NCBI GenBank assembly: GCA_038199985.1
Contig: JBBPYK010000093.1
Coordinates: 1-64,000, forward strand
Source of the DNA: Arthrobacter_J sp038199985
GTDB taxonomy: Bacteria > Actinomycetota > Actinomycetes > Actinomycetales > Micrococcaceae
Direction of reading: 5' to 3'
DNA length: 64,000 bases
The stretch's first letter is position 1. The number at the start of each line of letters is the position of its first letter. The translations under genes were made by a program, and so were the position numbers. Positions 1 to 8,463 of the stretch are shown here, one piece after another. The notes beneath the pieces are model-generated. The model was given only the letters and a program-made list of their open reading frames with translations. It made no database searches and was not told the DNA's origin.

Positions 1-72
1 AATACTGGATTCGCCCTTGCGGGCCACCGCGACCACGTCACGGCGGAACTCTTCAGGAAAAGCTTTAGGCAT
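1..72 (-). CDS. IS3-family transposase OrfA, N-terminal fragment
   Basis: The reading frame starts with ATG at 72 and runs off the left edge; the visible protein begins MPKAFPEEFRRDVVAVARKG. This is the typical opening of the helix-turn-helix OrfA subunit of IS3-family transposases, which binds the element ends and normally joins OrfB by ribosomal frameshifting. A good ribosome binding site (GGAAGGA) lies about 10 bases upstream on the minus strand. Only 24 codons are in the window, so intactness and OrfB cannot be judged. Confidence 0.75.
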   Translation of the reverse strand, partial: MPKAFPEEFRRDVVAVARKGESSI

Positions 73-163
73 GTTAAACATCCTTCCACCAGCGAGTCAG
101 AAACTCACAAGTCAGATGTCAACCAAACCCCGGGCAGACCCTACTTATCACGGACACAAGCCA
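1..163 (-). mobile_element. end of an IS3-type insertion sequence (partial)
   Basis: The first 163 bases look like the 5' end of an insertion sequence read on the minus strand. It holds the start of a transposase OrfA, preceded by about 90 bases of leader. The outer boundary is put near 163 because the minus strand there reads TGGCTTGTGTCCGTGATAAG, the kind of TGTCCGTGATAAG terminus I associate with actinobacterial IS3-family elements. The rest of the element lies left of the window, so the partner inverted repeat and any target duplication cannot be checked. Confidence 0.6.
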
Positions 164-287
164 TCGATCAGACCACATAAACCCGCCACAACAAGGTACG
201 CATTCCATCATTGTCACTTCGAGGATGTTTTAATAGCATGCGTTCCAAACCTCCGTGCTGTTCCGATATCGTTCATGCGGTTAGTCA

Positions 288-1403
288 CTAACCCAACGGC
301 TTCGACGCGACCAAGCGCGTGTCCTGTAGATCCGCGATCTGCTTCGCATTATCGGCAAGTTTGGCAATGGCAGAATTAACTAGGTTCAGCCAGCCGTGCG
401 CTATCCAATCCGGCTCGCGCAGCTTGTTCAGCACTGTCTGCAGCTCCCAATCAATGCATTCAAGTTTCGAATTTTCGAATCGATCTTTGCTGAGCCCGGA
501 TTGTCGCGCTGCAATTATGTCAGCGGCCGTAATGCCCGTACCGCGCAGATCAACGTGACCGAGTAGACCGAACTGGTATCGACGTACGTCGAACATCGCC
601 GTGTGGAGCAACACAGTGTCTATTGGCGCGTCGATCCCTAATTCCTCCCTCATACCCCGCACTAGGCCTACGCGAGCATCCAGCAGTCGACCACCCCGGG
701 TGTCCTCGGGAAGCATGCCTTCATTCACCGAGATATGCCACCCGCCGCGGGCGCTACTAGCGTGGACAGAACGACGCACGAGGATAAGTTTCTTGTCATC
801 AGTGACAACCGTGGCGTTGAGTCCCACGGTATGCCCGAGGCCGGGGATGTACTCACCTTCAGACGGGAATGTCACAACGTTCTCATCAAATGCAGTGAGC
901 CACGCATTCCCGCTAGCCACACCCGCAGCGTGATCACTCTTATATACGTCTATTTTGAGAAAGGGGCGCTCACTCGACCGAGTACGGCTAATAGTAATAC
1001 CGCGAATTCCTAGGCTCTCACCATTCCATTCACCATTCGGAAACGTTTTGAGACGCTCGCGTTCGTCCTCGATTAGTGCGACTAGTCGCTCGGGTGATGA
1101 CGGAAGCACCGAAGAATCAGCCCTCTCGAACTCACGGATGAGTTGCGGCGGCTCGCCCATCGCAAGCACCAGTTCGTCCACTCGCCACCCGCTTTGAACG
1201 AACTCGAGTACATAAAGCCGTTCCTGCCCTCGCTCGACCAGTTCACCTTGGTCAGAGTAGGCTCTGAAACGCTTCTTGGCCCGCATGAGGAATCTTTGGC
1301 GGATGATTACGCCCAAGGCACGACCTGTTAGGGCCTCCAGCGCCATCGTGATGATGATTCCCAATACGAGCGGCCCCATGAAACGACCAACATCTTCCCA
1401 CAT
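288..1403 (-). CDS. membrane-anchored Nudix-like protein
   Basis: Not a family I can name precisely. From the ATG at 1403 the product is 371 residues: one N-terminal membrane helix (about residues 8-30, GPLVLGIIITMALEALTG), a basic and helical linker, and a C-terminal domain resembling a Nudix hydrolase. The Nudix-like part has DDKKLILVRRS, GWHISVNEGMLPED and RGMREELGID. The box is irregular: an insertion separates the Gly/Glu part from REEL, and the first Glu of REUXEE is Gly, so catalysis is uncertain. I chose the ATG at 1403 because AGGAG sits about 9 bases upstream; an in-frame ATG at 1496 would add 31 residues but has no clear binding site. The gene lies beside an IS end and near a tRNA, in somewhat lower-GC sequence than its neighbours, suggesting an acquired cargo gene. 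Confidence 0.6.
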   Translation of the reverse strand: MWEDVGRFMGPLVLGIIITMALEALTGRALGVIIRQRFLMRAKKRFRAYSDQGELVERGQERLYVLEFVQSGWRVDELVLAMGEPPQLIREFERADSSVLPSSPERLVALIEDERERLKTFPNGEWNGESLGIRGITISRTRSSERPFLKIDVYKSDHAAGVASGNAWLTAFDENVVTFPSEGEYIPGLGHTVGLNATVVTDDKKLILVRRSVHASSARGGWHISVNEGMLPEDTRGGRLLDARVGLVRGMREELGIDAPIDTVLLHTAMFDVRRYQFGLLGHVDLRGTGITAADIIAARQSGLSKDRFENSKLECIDWELQTVLNKLREPDWIAHGWLNLVNSAIAKLADNAKQIADLQDTRLVASKPLG

Positions 1404-1532
1404 GCCTATGTACTCCTCGCAGTATTTCAGGTATCTCCGGCACTCTTCGCCGTGCGCTGATCTCACGAGCGTAGCGGCACGACCCAACCTCTGCATGGAT
1501 ATGAGCTGCCGGTATCCCCCGCGGGTCGAATT

Positions 1533-1634
1533 TTAGGGGACTTCAGCTCTGCAGGAGCTCAGATAGGTCTCGATCCAGCCGTAGGAGGCTGAATCCGCTG
1601 CCTTGATCAATTCGAGCAACCATTCTGTTGTTTC
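1533..1634 (-). other. possible gene remnant or short ORF in a gene-poor stretch
   Basis: The stretch 1497-1789 has no full gene. On the minus strand one frame is open for 33 codons and ends with TAA at 1533-1535, reading EWLLELIKAADSASYGWIET near its front. The amino-acid composition looks protein-like, but there is no good start codon and an in-frame TAA at 1635-1637 closes the front. It may be the C-terminal debris of a decayed gene. The remainder up to the tRNA hairpin shows nothing I recognise. Confidence 0.3.
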
Positions 1635-1789
1635 TTACAGCGCTACAGCATTAGACAGCGCGCAGGCCCCACGTCGGGCTCTGATGCCCTTGACGCCCCG
1701 GCACAGCCCGTGACGTCGATACGCCGGGGTTGACGGCGGTCAGGTCAAGCTCGGCGGCGTCTTGGGCCCGGACACTAGCCTGAACGCAA

Positions 1790-1820
1790 GAATGGCCCGG
1801 TCCAAAGGACCGGGCCATTC
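1790..1820 (-). terminator. perfect hairpin downstream of tRNA-fMet
   Basis: A perfect 14-bp inverted repeat (GAATGGCCCGGTCC and its complement) with a 3-base loop begins ten bases after the tRNA 3' end on the minus strand. It lacks a real T-run, as is common for actinobacterial terminators. It probably ends the tRNA transcript. Confidence 0.7.
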
Positions 1821-1829
1821 TCTCTTACG

Positions 1830-1903
1830 TTGCGGGGACAGGATTTGAACCTGTGACCTCTGGGTTATGAGCCCAGCGAGCTACCGAACTGCTCCACCCC
1901 GCG
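1830..1903 (-). tRNA. initiator tRNA-Met (CAU)
   Basis: The minus strand folds as a tRNA beginning CGCGGGGTGGAGCAG, with anticodon CAU (complement of 1867-1869) in the loop of GGGCTCATAACCC and T-arm GGTTCAAATCC. Two marks identify the initiator: the unpaired C1-A72 at the top of the acceptor stem, and the three G-C pairs flanking the anticodon loop. The CCA end is not encoded. Confidence 0.95.
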
Positions 1904-1914
1904 GCGTTGATATA

Positions 1915-1944
1915 ACTATAACAACCCGCGGGGCAGAACAACAA
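1915..1944 (-). promoter_or_regulatory. promoter of tRNA-fMet
   Basis: On the minus strand TTGTTG (1939-1944) and TATAGT (1915-1920) are separated by 18 bases and sit just upstream of the tRNA 5' end. They fit a housekeeping-sigma promoter with a leader of only a few bases. Confidence 0.55.
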
Positions 1945-1952
1945 ATCGGGTC

Positions 1953-4900
1953 CTAAGAGCCAGACTCCGTATCGGCTTCCGGCGACTCCGAAGGCTCCGG
2001 AGCGCTGCCATCCTCGGCAGGAGGAGCTACGCCACTGATCTTTGCCTCCGCTTCTACGGCCTTTGCAATCGCGGCGTCCAGCTTCTTCTGCGCTTCGCCG
2101 TATGCCGCGAAGTCGCCCTTCGCCAGAGCTTCCTGTCCAGCCTGGATAGCCGCTCCTGCAGCAGCCAGTGCGTCCCTGAGGTTTTCCTCGGACGTTGAGT
2201 CACCCTTCGGTGCCTCAGACTCCGGGGTTTCACCATCCGTCTCGCCGACGTTATCGACATCGCCGGCGGCTGCGCCCGAATCTCCATCGAAGACCTGATC
2301 CAGTGCTTCGTCCAGTGTGGGGGCGAAGCCAACATTCTCGCCGAAACTCACCAGAACCCGCTGAAGCGTGGGATAGGAAGAGCTACCCGATGACTGGACA
2401 TAGACCGGTTGGACGTAGAGGATACCGCCACCGATGGGCAGCGTCAGTAGGTTTCCACGCTTGACTTCCGAGGCTCCCCTACTCAATAGGTTCAACTCTG
2501 TTGATACTGACGGGTCAGAGTTGAACTTATTCTGAGCTTGACCGGGACCGGGCACGGCGTCAGAGCGCGAAGTATCTAGCAGCCGCAGCGTTCCGTAGCC
2601 CTCAGCCTTCACACCGTCCTTATCGCCGGCATCAGCATCAGCAGCCATGAAGCCGTACAAAACGTTACGTGCTTCCTCGGTGGGGTTGGAGGCAGAGGGA
2701 ACGAACGGCGTCGTCAGGGAGAAGGAGGCCTCTTCCTGCTTAGGCATCTGCAACGACAAGTAGAACGGAGGCTGCTTTACATTCGAATCCTCCGGCGCCG
2801 TTGGATCGTCCGGAACACTCCAGGCATCGATATTGGAGTAGAACGTGTCCGCATTCGTCACATGGTAACGACCCATCAGTTCACGCTGGACCTTGAACTG
2901 ATCCTCCGGGTAACGCACGTGAGACATCAGTTCACCAGACATCTCGGAGAACGGCTTCAAAGCCGTGGGAAAAATACTCTGCCACGCCTGGAGAATTGGG
3001 TCCTCGTCATCCCACGCGTACATCGTGACTGATCCGTCGTAGGCGTCGACCGTGGCCTTAACCGCGTTGCGGATGTAGTTGACATTATCCGGGGGAAGCA
3101 CTCCTCCACCGGCACTCAACGAATCCCTCGTTGCAGCCTGTAGTTCCTGAGGCGTGGAGTAAGGGAAGTTATTGCTGGTGGTGTAGCCGTCAACAATCCA
3201 CTGCACCCTGCCTTCGATAATGGCTGGATATACGTTGCTGTCAACCGTTAGGTACGGAGCAAGCTTCTTGACACGCTCGCGAGGATCCCGCTCGTAAAGA
3301 ATCTGGGATTCCTCATTAACCACATCCGAGAGGAGAAGATCCGTGGACTGGAATTTGATGGAGTATGCAAGCTTGTTGAACAAGTTGCCAACGCTTGGAC
3401 CGCCATCGCCCCTAAAGGTGTTTTTAGCTTCTTCGCCACCTTCTTCGCCCTGAGGCCGGTCAATTTCCTGCGGCTCCGTGCCCTCAGGTGCACCAACAAC
3501 CGAGTACTCGGGTGAGAACTCGCCGAAGTAGATACGGGGCTCATAGGTGGAGTCATTGCCGAGTATGCCACTGGAAGGAATCCCGGAAAGCATGAAGGCA
3601 GGCTTGCCGTCCGGCTGAACCTTGGCTCCTTGTGCTGCCACGACGCCGTAACCGTGCGTATACAGCGCATGCTGATTGAGCCAGTTATCCGGAACGCCGT
3701 CCGTATTCAGTTCACGGACAGCAATGACGGTGTCTTTGGTTTCGCCGTCTACCTCGTAGCGATCCACATTGAGCGTTTCGTCGAACTTGTAGTACTGGCG
3801 GAACTGCTGCAGCTGACTGAACGTGTCGGAGACCAAGTTAGGGTCCAGCAGCCTAATATTCGCAGTTGTCTCCGCGTCTTCGCGCAGTGCGCCGGCTTCC
3901 GCTTCCGAGGTGGCGTCATAGCTGGTTACCTGCGTGTTCTCGAGACCGTAGGCCAACCTTGTCAGGTCAATATTTCGCTGAACGTACTCACGTTCTTTAC
4001 TCTGCTCCGAGGGCGTGACCTCGAATCGCTGGATGACCCAGGGGTACACTCCACCGGCAAGAATGCCGGTGATCAGCAACATTGCGGTCCCGATTACGGG
4101 AAGACGCCATTTACCGACGACTGCGGCAACAATGAACAAAGCCGCCACAATAAGGGCTGCGATCGCGAGGATCGCCTTGGTTGGGATAACAGCAGCAACA
4201 TCCGTATAGAGAGCCCCAGCCCACTTGCCGTCATTGCTCTGCAACGTTGCGTACCGATCGAGCCAGAGATTCACACCTTGGAGAATCAAGAACAACGCGG
4301 CTGTGATGGAGATCTGCACGCGCGCAGCCTTGCTCGTGAAGATGCCCTTCTCTTCCAGCCGGATGCCGCCGTAGAGATAGTGAGTCAAGATCGCAACGAT
4401 GCCGCTGATAACCACCGCGGTCATCAAGAAGCCCAAGACAAAATTAAAGAACGGGAGGGTGTACAGGTAGAAACTGAAGTCCAGACCGAACTCAGGATCC
4501 GTCTGGCCAAAGGGCACCTGATGGAAGAACAGGAGAACGTTCTGCCACTGCGAGGCCGCTGCCGTGCCGGCAAAGACCGCCACCGCAACGGGAATACCCA
4601 ACATCACTGCACGGCGGACAGGCTCCAGCTGTTCCTGATATCGGTTCAGGTTGTCCTGCATGGCGTTATCCGGGGCATACACGGGACGCGATTTGTACGC
4701 GAGTTGCAGGCTGAGATAAATCGAGGCGCCCACAACGAAGAAGGCACTGAGGAACAGCGCGATCTGCGTGATATTTTCTGTGACGAAGACGTTCAGGTAT
4801 CCGAGCTGCTTATACCAAAGAACATCCGCGTATATCTGCGTCGCGAAAACGAAGGCAACAACGATGACTCCGACAATGATCAGTGTCGGAATCAGCGGGC

Positions 4901-4967
4901 TGCGACGGCCGTTACTTCCTTGATTGCCTGGTTTGGGTGGAAAGGGCCGGTCTGGTCCGGAAGTCAC
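1953..4967 (-). CDS. UPF0182 family membrane protein
   Basis: A 1004-residue protein of the UPF0182 family, conserved in actinobacteria and cyanobacteria with no settled function. The N-terminal third holds about seven membrane helices (the first near residues 25-45, then repeated hydrophobic segments to about residue 325), followed by a large extracytoplasmic domain and an acidic, Ala/Pro/Glu-rich low-complexity tail. Length is typical of the family (Rv3193c-like). GTG start at 4967 with GAGG about 7 bases upstream. It lies next to the Lon-like PDZ protease gene, as in mycobacteria. Family assignment is firm; role unknown. Confidence 0.9.
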   Translation of the reverse strand: MTSGPDRPFPPKPGNQGSNGRRSPLIPTLIIVGVIVVAFVFATQIYADVLWYKQLGYLNVFVTENITQIALFLSAFFVVGASIYLSLQLAYKSRPVYAPDNAMQDNLNRYQEQLEPVRRAVMLGIPVAVAVFAGTAAASQWQNVLLFFHQVPFGQTDPEFGLDFSFYLYTLPFFNFVLGFLMTAVVISGIVAILTHYLYGGIRLEEKGIFTSKAARVQISITAALFLILQGVNLWLDRYATLQSNDGKWAGALYTDVAAVIPTKAILAIAALIVAALFIVAAVVGKWRLPVIGTAMLLITGILAGGVYPWVIQRFEVTPSEQSKEREYVQRNIDLTRLAYGLENTQVTSYDATSEAEAGALREDAETTANIRLLDPNLVSDTFSQLQQFRQYYKFDETLNVDRYEVDGETKDTVIAVRELNTDGVPDNWLNQHALYTHGYGVVAAQGAKVQPDGKPAFMLSGIPSSGILGNDSTYEPRIYFGEFSPEYSVVGAPEGTEPQEIDRPQGEEGGEEAKNTFRGDGGPSVGNLFNKLAYSIKFQSTDLLLSDVVNEESQILYERDPRERVKKLAPYLTVDSNVYPAIIEGRVQWIVDGYTTSNNFPYSTPQELQAATRDSLSAGGGVLPPDNVNYIRNAVKATVDAYDGSVTMYAWDDEDPILQAWQSIFPTALKPFSEMSGELMSHVRYPEDQFKVQRELMGRYHVTNADTFYSNIDAWSVPDDPTAPEDSNVKQPPFYLSLQMPKQEEASFSLTTPFVPSASNPTEEARNVLYGFMAADADAGDKDGVKAEGYGTLRLLDTSRSDAVPGPGQAQNKFNSDPSVSTELNLLSRGASEVKRGNLLTLPIGGGILYVQPVYVQSSGSSSYPTLQRVLVSFGENVGFAPTLDEALDQVFDGDSGAAAGDVDNVGETDGETPESEAPKGDSTSEENLRDALAAAGAAIQAGQEALAKGDFAAYGEAQKKLDAAIAKAVEAEAKISGVAPPAEDGSAPEPSESPEADTESGS

Positions 4968-5140
4968 TCGTTACCTCATCGTTGAAAGCAGTGGATTGCA
5001 GCGTCCTCGCGGCGCGATCGACGCGGATCTGTCACCAAATCCCACGAACGAACGGCCAGCGGAGTTCCGCTGTCCTCCTATTCTGCCTTGACAGGTGCTC
5101 ATGAGCTACCCAGCCAGATGTTTCTATCGTTTTCTACGAC

Positions 5141-6247
5141 TCAAACCGTGCAGGACGAAACATTTGCATCGGGGTCGCTGGCGAGTTTTCGCACCGCTTC
5201 GTGTGCTTGTTCAAGAGTGGAAACCTTTACGACAGTGAGGCCGTCCGGGACATGGCCCATGACCTCATCGCAATTCTCTGAGGGCGCAAGGAAGAACTCC
5301 GCTCCGGCGTCGTGAGCCCCCACCATCTTTTGCTGGATTCCACCAATAGGACCCACCAGACCGTCGACACTGATAGTTCCCGTTCCCGCGAAATCCTTTC
5401 CGCTTGTAAGGTCACCAGCTTCCAGCTTGTCAATGATGCCCAAGGCGAACATCATCCCTGCAGATGGACCACCGACGTTGTTCAAAGCAATATCAACCGA
5501 GAACGGAAAAGTGAAGTCCGTCCGCAGGTAGACGCCGAGCTGGTATTGCCCATCTTCCGATTCAGAAGGGGTAATCTCCACCGGCCGCTTCTCGCCATCG
5601 CGCTCCACTGTCATAGTGACCGGGTCTCCGTCGGACTCATTCAGCGCAGCCCGCAGGAAGTCCAGATCCTCGATCGGTTGTCCGTTGATCTCACGAAGCA
5701 CGTCCTCGGGCTCCAGGCTGGAGGCTGAGACGGACTCTTCAGCAAAATCAATAACCACTAGCTCTTGACCGAAATCGATATCCTCATGCGCCAGAGCAGC
5801 CCCCACTGCAGCATCCTGCGACGACGTCATGGCCGCTGCGTTCTGCTCCTTGATCTCCTGGCCTGTAGTGCCCGGGGGGTAAACGAGCTCAACTGGCAAC
5901 ACGGCCTTCGCCGGGTCCAGCCAAGCACGTGCCACGTCGAAGAAGCTGACGGCGTCTCCCGGCCCCCCATAGACATATACCGTGGTCAGGCTCAGACTGC
6001 CTTCCGCAGGGAAGCTTTCGCGACCCTTGATCTGAATCAACGGGGCGCCCTCCGACTCTCCGATGGTGTTGATCGCCGGGCCGGGCGCCTCAACCACGTA
6101 CGGAACAGGCAGCAGGACAGCTACTGCCCCAAGAATGATAGCCAGCAAGCCAGAAACGAGCATCGCAACCGTGCGTGGATCGCGACGCTCCTTGCGATCA
6201 GCAGTTTCTGATACCGGCTTGTCATGTTCGTCGGTCACGTGCGCCAC
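5141..6247 (-). CDS. PDZ domain-containing Lon-like serine protease (YlbL type)
   Basis: A 368-residue membrane-anchored protease. One helix (about residues 28-50, VAMLVSGLLAIILGAVAVLL) anchors it; a PDZ domain follows around residues 165-225 and a Lon/S16 proteolytic domain ends the protein. The catalytic Ser lies in GGPSAGMMFALGI and the Lys of the Ser-Lys dyad in IQQKMVGAHDAGA. This matches Rv3194c and B. subtilis YlbL, the latter tied to degradation of a cell-division checkpoint protein; the substrate here is unknown. The start is uncertain: GTG at 6247 or GTG at 6238, neither with a strong binding site. Divergent from the DUF2342 gene. Confidence 0.87.
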   Translation of the reverse strand: MAHVTDEHDKPVSETADRKERRDPRTVAMLVSGLLAIILGAVAVLLPVPYVVEAPGPAINTIGESEGAPLIQIKGRESFPAEGSLSLTTVYVYGGPGDAVSFFDVARAWLDPAKAVLPVELVYPPGTTGQEIKEQNAAAMTSSQDAAVGAALAHEDIDFGQELVVIDFAEESVSASSLEPEDVLREINGQPIEDLDFLRAALNESDGDPVTMTVERDGEKRPVEITPSESEDGQYQLGVYLRTDFTFPFSVDIALNNVGGPSAGMMFALGIIDKLEAGDLTSGKDFAGTGTISVDGLVGPIGGIQQKMVGAHDAGAEFFLAPSENCDEVMGHVPDGLTVVKVSTLEQAHEAVRKLASDPDANVSSCTV

Positions 6248-6499
6248 TCTCTGTCAAACTCTGTCAAATTCTCGACCTGTTTTGGTCCCGCTCCTGTACA
6301 AGAGACAGCAGCGCCAGCGATAAGCCTACGCCCCCGGGCCCTTTGCCCACAGCGAACGGGGAGGGGTCCGCGGCGACAACCCGGGCCGCTGCCGGTAACG
6401 TGGTCACAGTGAGCGCGCGGATGACTGCCGCCAGTCTGACGCCAGAATCCCGCACGCAAGATCAAGCACAACAGTGCCTACTCAGGAGCGGTGTTAGCC

Positions 6500-7894
6500 A
6501 TGACTTCCCATCAGCCAAACGACGACGACACCCCCAACGACCCCCTGTCTGAAATGCTCGCAAAGCTCTTCGGCGGCGATTCATCCATCGATCCACAAGA
6601 GATCGCCAAGGCCGCAGGTATGCCCTCAGACCCCAACTCAATGGCCATGATGATGCAGCAGGTTCAGGCTATGTTCTCCGCGCCCTCGGGCGGTCCGGTC
6701 AACTGGCAGATGGCGCACGAACAAGCACGCCGCGTCGCTGCGAGCGGCACCGACCCATCCGTGACCGCCCAGCAGTCCCGCGAAGTCGACGAAGCTCTCC
6801 GGATAGCCGAAATGTGGTTGGACCCCGTCACGGACTTTCCGTCCACGTCGATACTTGGACGCGCCTGGTCACGTGCTGAATGGGTGGAAGCGACAATGGA
6901 CACCTGGCAGCAGCTGACTGAGCCGGTGGCCAACAGCATCGCAGAAGCACTTTCTGACGCGATTTCAAGTCAGCTCCCTGAGGAGATGAAATCCATGATG
7001 GGCGGGGCCTCCTCAATGTTCCGCAATATGGGCGGCGCCATGTTTGGTCTGCAGCTCGGTCAGGCAGTTGGCGCATTATCCGGGGACGTGGTGAGCTCCA
7101 CTGACATAGGCGTGCCGCTGGCAGAAGGAAAAATGGCGTTGTTGCCCGCTAATGTGAAGGCATTCGGTGAGGGCCTGGACATTCCAGAGCAAGAAGTACG
7201 AATTTTTCTTGCCGTTCGTGAGGCTGCTCACGCCCGACTGTTCACGCATGTCCCGTGGTTGTCAGCTCACCTCTTTGGGACCATCGCCAGTTACGCCAGG
7301 GGTATTCGCATTGACCTCTCCAAGGTCGAAGACATTGCCCGTGACATCGATCCGTCTAACCCAGAATCCATGCAAGCCGCGCTCTCCCAGGGCGTGTTCA
7401 CCCCGGAGCGGACAGCAGAGCAGGAAGCTGCACTGGCACGGTTGGAAACGTCACTCGCTCTCGTAGAGGGCTGGGTGGACGAACTGACCGCGGCGGCTAC
7501 GGTCAACCTGCCGTCATCCTCCGCGCTGCGAGAAATGGTTCGACGTCGCCGGGCAACAGGCGGGCCCGCCGAACACGCTTTCGCCTCGTTGGTGGGACTG
7601 GAGCTTCGTCCCAGAAGGCTCCGTGACGCAGCCACGCTCTGGGCCCACCTCACTGAAGAACGATCCATATCTGGCCGAGATGCCATCTGGGAACACCCTG
7701 ATCTGCTCCCCACGACTGAGGACCTTGACGATCCGGAAGGGTTTGCATCACGACGCCAGCTCCTTGACGCCTCGGAGTCTGACGTCGACGCAGCGCTGGC
7801 CCGCCTCCTGGACGGCGAATTCGAAAACCCTGGATCCGATCAGGACGATTCCGGCGAAAGCTCCTCTGAGTCAGACGATTCCGGTAAGTCCTGA
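6500..7894 (+). CDS. DUF2342 zinc-dependent metalloprotease-like protein
   Basis: Belongs to the DUF2342 / zincin-like family (Rv3195 type), sometimes labelled F420-biosynthesis associated, though that role is not established. The motif VREAAHARLF, followed by a further His in THVPWLSAHLFG, is the family's putative metal site. There is a helical N-terminal region with Met-rich MMMQQVQAMF and an acidic Ser/Asp tail. ATG at 6500 is preferred over GTG at 6491 because AGGAG at 6484-6488 is at a normal distance only from the ATG. Its last 55 bases overlap the convergent metallopeptidase gene. Confidence 0.85.
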   Translation: MTSHQPNDDDTPNDPLSEMLAKLFGGDSSIDPQEIAKAAGMPSDPNSMAMMMQQVQAMFSAPSGGPVNWQMAHEQARRVAASGTDPSVTAQQSREVDEALRIAEMWLDPVTDFPSTSILGRAWSRAEWVEATMDTWQQLTEPVANSIAEALSDAISSQLPEEMKSMMGGASSMFRNMGGAMFGLQLGQAVGALSGDVVSSTDIGVPLAEGKMALLPANVKAFGEGLDIPEQEVRIFLAVREAAHARLFTHVPWLSAHLFGTIASYARGIRIDLSKVEDIARDIDPSNPESMQAALSQGVFTPERTAEQEAALARLETSLALVEGWVDELTAAATVNLPSSSALREMVRRRRATGGPAEHAFASLVGLELRPRRLRDAATLWAHLTEERSISGRDAIWEHPDLLPTTEDLDDPEGFASRRQLLDASESDVDAALARLLDGEFENPGSDQDDSGESSSESDDSGKS

Positions 7895-8460
7895 CCATCC
7901 ATCCCCCTTCCGGCGGCGAAAGCCACACCATCAAGGAACGCTTTGGCCTGCTCCAACTGGGGGTACACACTGAGTAGATCCCAGAACTCTTCACTGTGAG
8001 AGGGAACCCGCAGGTGGGCGAGTTCGTGGAGCACCACATAATCAATCACCCAGCTGGGCATGCCCTTGAGCTGGTCTGAGAGGCGGATCGTTTTCCTGGA
8101 TGGAGTTGCCGACCCCCAGCGCGTCGACTGATTCGAAACCCACCTGACCGAAACCGGTTCCGGGCTCCCCGGCAGGTAGCGGCCTACCAATTTGAGAGCG
8201 CGACGGCGAAGCTCACTGTCCTGCTCCTTGAGGTCAGGTTCACCGGGCCGGATCGGCTTTGATTCCAGTCTGGCGATCATTCGCTGAACCCATTCGCGCT
8301 CTTGTTTCTTCGTAAAATGTCCGGGAATCAACACCACCGCCGCGCCATTCCGGAAAGAGGCCGACACTGTCCGTTTCCGCCGCGAGGATCGCCTCACCTC
8401 CACGGGCACGCCACTGGGCGTATGCGTCGGAACGTCCTTGTCGTCCGTCGTCTTTCCCAC
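7840..8460 (-). CDS. YgjP-like (DUF45/M48) metallopeptidase
   Basis: A 206-residue putative zinc metallopeptidase. The HELAH motif within VVLHELAHLRVPSHSEEFWD supplies two His and a catalytic Glu, and the downstream SHSEEFW element carries the third ligand as usual in DUF45 proteins. The N-terminal half is basic. It starts with GTG three bases after the uvrD2 stop codon, so it is the last gene of the nudC-uvrD2 unit. Its 3' end overlaps the convergent DUF2342 gene by 55 bases. Substrate unknown. Confidence 0.85.
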   Translation of the reverse strand: MGKTTDDKDVPTHTPSGVPVEVRRSSRRKRTVSASFRNGAAVVLIPGHFTKKQEREWVQRMIARLESKPIRPGEPDLKEQDSELRRRALKLVGRYLPGSPEPVSVRWVSNQSTRWGSATPSRKTIRLSDQLKGMPSWVIDYVVLHELAHLRVPSHSEEFWDLLSVYPQLEQAKAFLDGVAFAAGRGMDGQDLPESSDSEELSPESS

Positions 8461-8463
8461 CGT

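Noticed and set aside
3630..4985. 451-codon plus-strand open frame
   Set aside because: It lies wholly antisense to the UPF0182 gene, has no recognisable domain, and its openness follows from the codon use of the real gene.
6247..6267. tandem ACTCTGTCAA repeat as an operator
   Set aside because: Two short copies near a start codon in a divergent space are too little to support a regulatory call.
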